In this document: positions 62,464-64,000 of the stretch, piece after piece
How positions within the stretch are numbered: position 1 is the stretch's first letter
Layout: each line of letters begins with the position of its first letter
Notes under the pieces: model-generated
Told to the model about the DNA's origin: nothing
Databases searched by the model: none
Seen by the model: only the letters and a program-made list of their open reading frames with translations
Position numbers and translations under genes: made by a program
Source: Paracoxiella cheracis
GTDB taxonomy: Bacteria > Pseudomonadota > Gammaproteobacteria > Coxiellales > Coxiellaceae
Assembly: GCF_049348705.1 (NCBI RefSeq)
Contig: NZ_CP186485.1
Coordinates: 1,674,001-1,738,000, forward strand
Reading direction: 5' to 3'
Length of the DNA stretch: 64,000 nt

Positions 62464-64000
62464 ATGATCCGAGCTGAAAAGCATTTAAACATTCTTTACC
62501 TAGCCATGTTCGCCGTGGTGATTGGTATTATTAGTGGTTTTGGTGCCATTGTTTTTCGCGGCATGATTGGGATTATTCACAATCTCACATTCAGTGGAAA
62601 ACTGAGCGTCTTTTTTGATGCTAATGTTCATACGTTAAAAAGCGTTTGGGGAGTTGGCATTATTTTTGTACCTGTCTTGGGCGCCCTGATCGTCTCATGG
62701 ATAACGAACACGTTCGCTCCAGAAGCACGCGGGCATGGCGTTCCAGAAGTGCTCGACGCGATTTATCATCGTGAAGGCCGAATTCGACCCATTGTGGCTG
62801 CCGTAAAATCTATTGCTTCTTCGATTTCAATTGGCACCGGAGGCTCGGTAGGTCGCGAGGGTCCGATTATTCAAATTGGCTCGGCTTTTGGTTCTTTGAT
62901 GGGGCAAGTCATTAACATTGCAGCGCGCCAACGGATCGTGTTAATTGCAGCAGGGGCCGCCGCCGCTATTTCGGCAACGTTTAATACACCGATTGGAGCC
63001 ATGGCCTTTGCGATTGAATTATTGCTGATTAGTGTCAGCGCTGTAAATGTGACGATAATCGCGATCGCCACAGTAACCGCAACCGTCATTAGCCATTATT
63101 TTTTGGGTAACTCACCTTCGTTTTATGTCCCGGGTTTAGAGAACGCTTTTAGCTAGGCCATCAAACCCAATAGCATCATGGCGTTTGTGCCTTTTGGCAT
63201 ACTCGCAGGCATTGCAGCCGCAATTTTCACGCAATCGATTTATTGGTTTGAAGATCAATCTGCAAAGTTAATCCGTAATCCTTATTGGCGCCACATGGCC
63301 GGCATGTTTCTGATTGGCATCATGTTGTATTTGATGATGCGCTTCTCCGGTCATTATTACGTTGAGGGGGTTGGCTACGCCACCATCATCGATATTTTAA
63401 ATACCACACTATCAAACCCCTGGTTTTTACTGACTCTTTTCATGCTGAAAATGCTCGCAACCGGACTCACGCTTGGCACGGGCGCCTCCGGTGGAATTTT
63501 TTCACCGTCACTATTTTTAGGTGCTTGCCTCGGTGCCACTTATGGCGGCTTCATGAATTATTTATTCCCCGGCCTGCATATTCCTGAGCCTGTTTTTGCT
63601 ATTGCGGGCATGGCTGCGATGGTGGGCGGAACAACCGGCGCCGTATTAACAGCCATTACCATGACTTTTGAACAAACTCGTAATTACAATAGCATTCTCC
63701 CTATTGTGCTCACTGTCGCATTAGCCTATTTCGTGCGTACAAAAATCTCGACTCAAAGCATTTACACGTTGAAACTCTATCGGCGTGGCGTCACGATTCC
63801 TCAAGGCTTACAAGCTGCAATACACGGCATAAAGCGCGCGAGCGAAATCATGTCGCGGGATTTTGTATTAATTACCCCTGATGAAATTAACAGTTGGATA
63901 CAGCAGCAAAGCGGTGAGTCCTCTCTCTCTTATGCAATTGTCAGAGAAAATAATGAAGTTCTCGGCGTGATACGCCCCGAGCTTAATTATTTAATTTCAG
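62464..64000 (+). pseudogene. ClC-family chloride channel gene with in-frame amber stop (runs off window)
   Basis: Codons 1-230 encode the first half of a ClC protein: GTGGSVGREGPIIQIGSAFG and SATFNTPIGAMAFAIELL. The GSGIP-like selectivity motif is GHGVPE. A TAG at 63154-63156 interrupts the gene after GLENAFS. The same frame continues without stop to the window end and encodes the second half: TLGTGASGGIFSPSLFLGA, GAVLTAITMTFEQTRN, then a CBS-like region starting ASEIMSRDFVLI. A single base change or an amber-reading tRNA would restore one protein. A TTG start at 62452 is possible. The 3' end is outside the window. Confidence 0.87.

Overview
The window looks like a chromosome segment of a moderately AT-rich gammaproteobacterium, most likely of the order Legionellales (Coxiella/Legionella/Berkiella-like). 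That is an inference from the continuous gene order tpiA-secG-tRNA-Leu-nuoA to nuoN-tRNA-fMet-rimP-nusA-infB-rbfA-truB, a 17-kDa-antigen-type lipoprotein, and a genome heavily loaded with insertion sequences and broken genes. No species is named because nothing in the sequence proves one.

Layout. 1-2.9 kb: an IS982 copy cut by a palindromic repeat, a remnant gene, a LexA/CI-like repressor, a small unknown gene and a 12-bp minisatellite. 2.9-8.8 kb: queC facing a minus-strand block hemB-radA-glyA-nrdR-nusB, preceded by a lipoprotein gene. 8.9-10.3 kb: an Mpo1-like membrane gene split by an IS1 element with a perfect target duplication. 10.3-17 kb: a formyltransferase gene followed on the coding strand by truB, rbfA, infB, nusA, rimP and tRNA-fMet (all minus). 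17.1-32.2 kb: a complete 14-gene complex I operon (nuoA-N) ending in a DM13 gene. 32.2-34.4 kb: tRNA-Leu, secG, tpiA and a strong candidate structured RNA. 34.4-45.6 kb: a decaying type I secretion region with a truncated TauE-like gene, an ABC exporter broken by two different ISs, an RTX protein, an IS256 element and a TolC homologue. 45.7-54.5 kb: dnaJ, dnaK, an Asp/Ser-rich unknown gene and grpE (with sigma-32-like promoters), then nadK, recN, a beta-barrel protein and fur. 54.7-60.6 kb: an IS-rich patch with an Rpn-type nuclease remnant, a NarL/LuxR response regulator and three transposase relics. 60.8-64 kb: a catalase and a ClC channel gene interrupted by an in-frame amber codon.

The housekeeping blocks are intact and compactly arranged, with start/stop overlaps. 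Almost all damage sits in accessory genes (secretion, transport, Mpo1-like, Rpn). The most unusual element is a composite palindromic repeat of about 240-280 bp (module A, a 63-bp hairpin, plus module B, about 170-210 bp). It occurs three times, twice inside IS982 transposase genes and once beside tolC, where an IS256 element has in turn split it. In one transposase it keeps the reading frame and module B is open throughout, which recalls the Rickettsia palindromic elements.

Other points worth attention are a 21-bp in-frame duplication in the DNA-binding domain of Fur, a terminator-like hairpin whose right arm has expanded into a minisatellite, a candidate small RNA upstream of tpiA with two A-x-GGA hairpin loops, and an initiator tRNA with an apparent U1:U72 mismatch.
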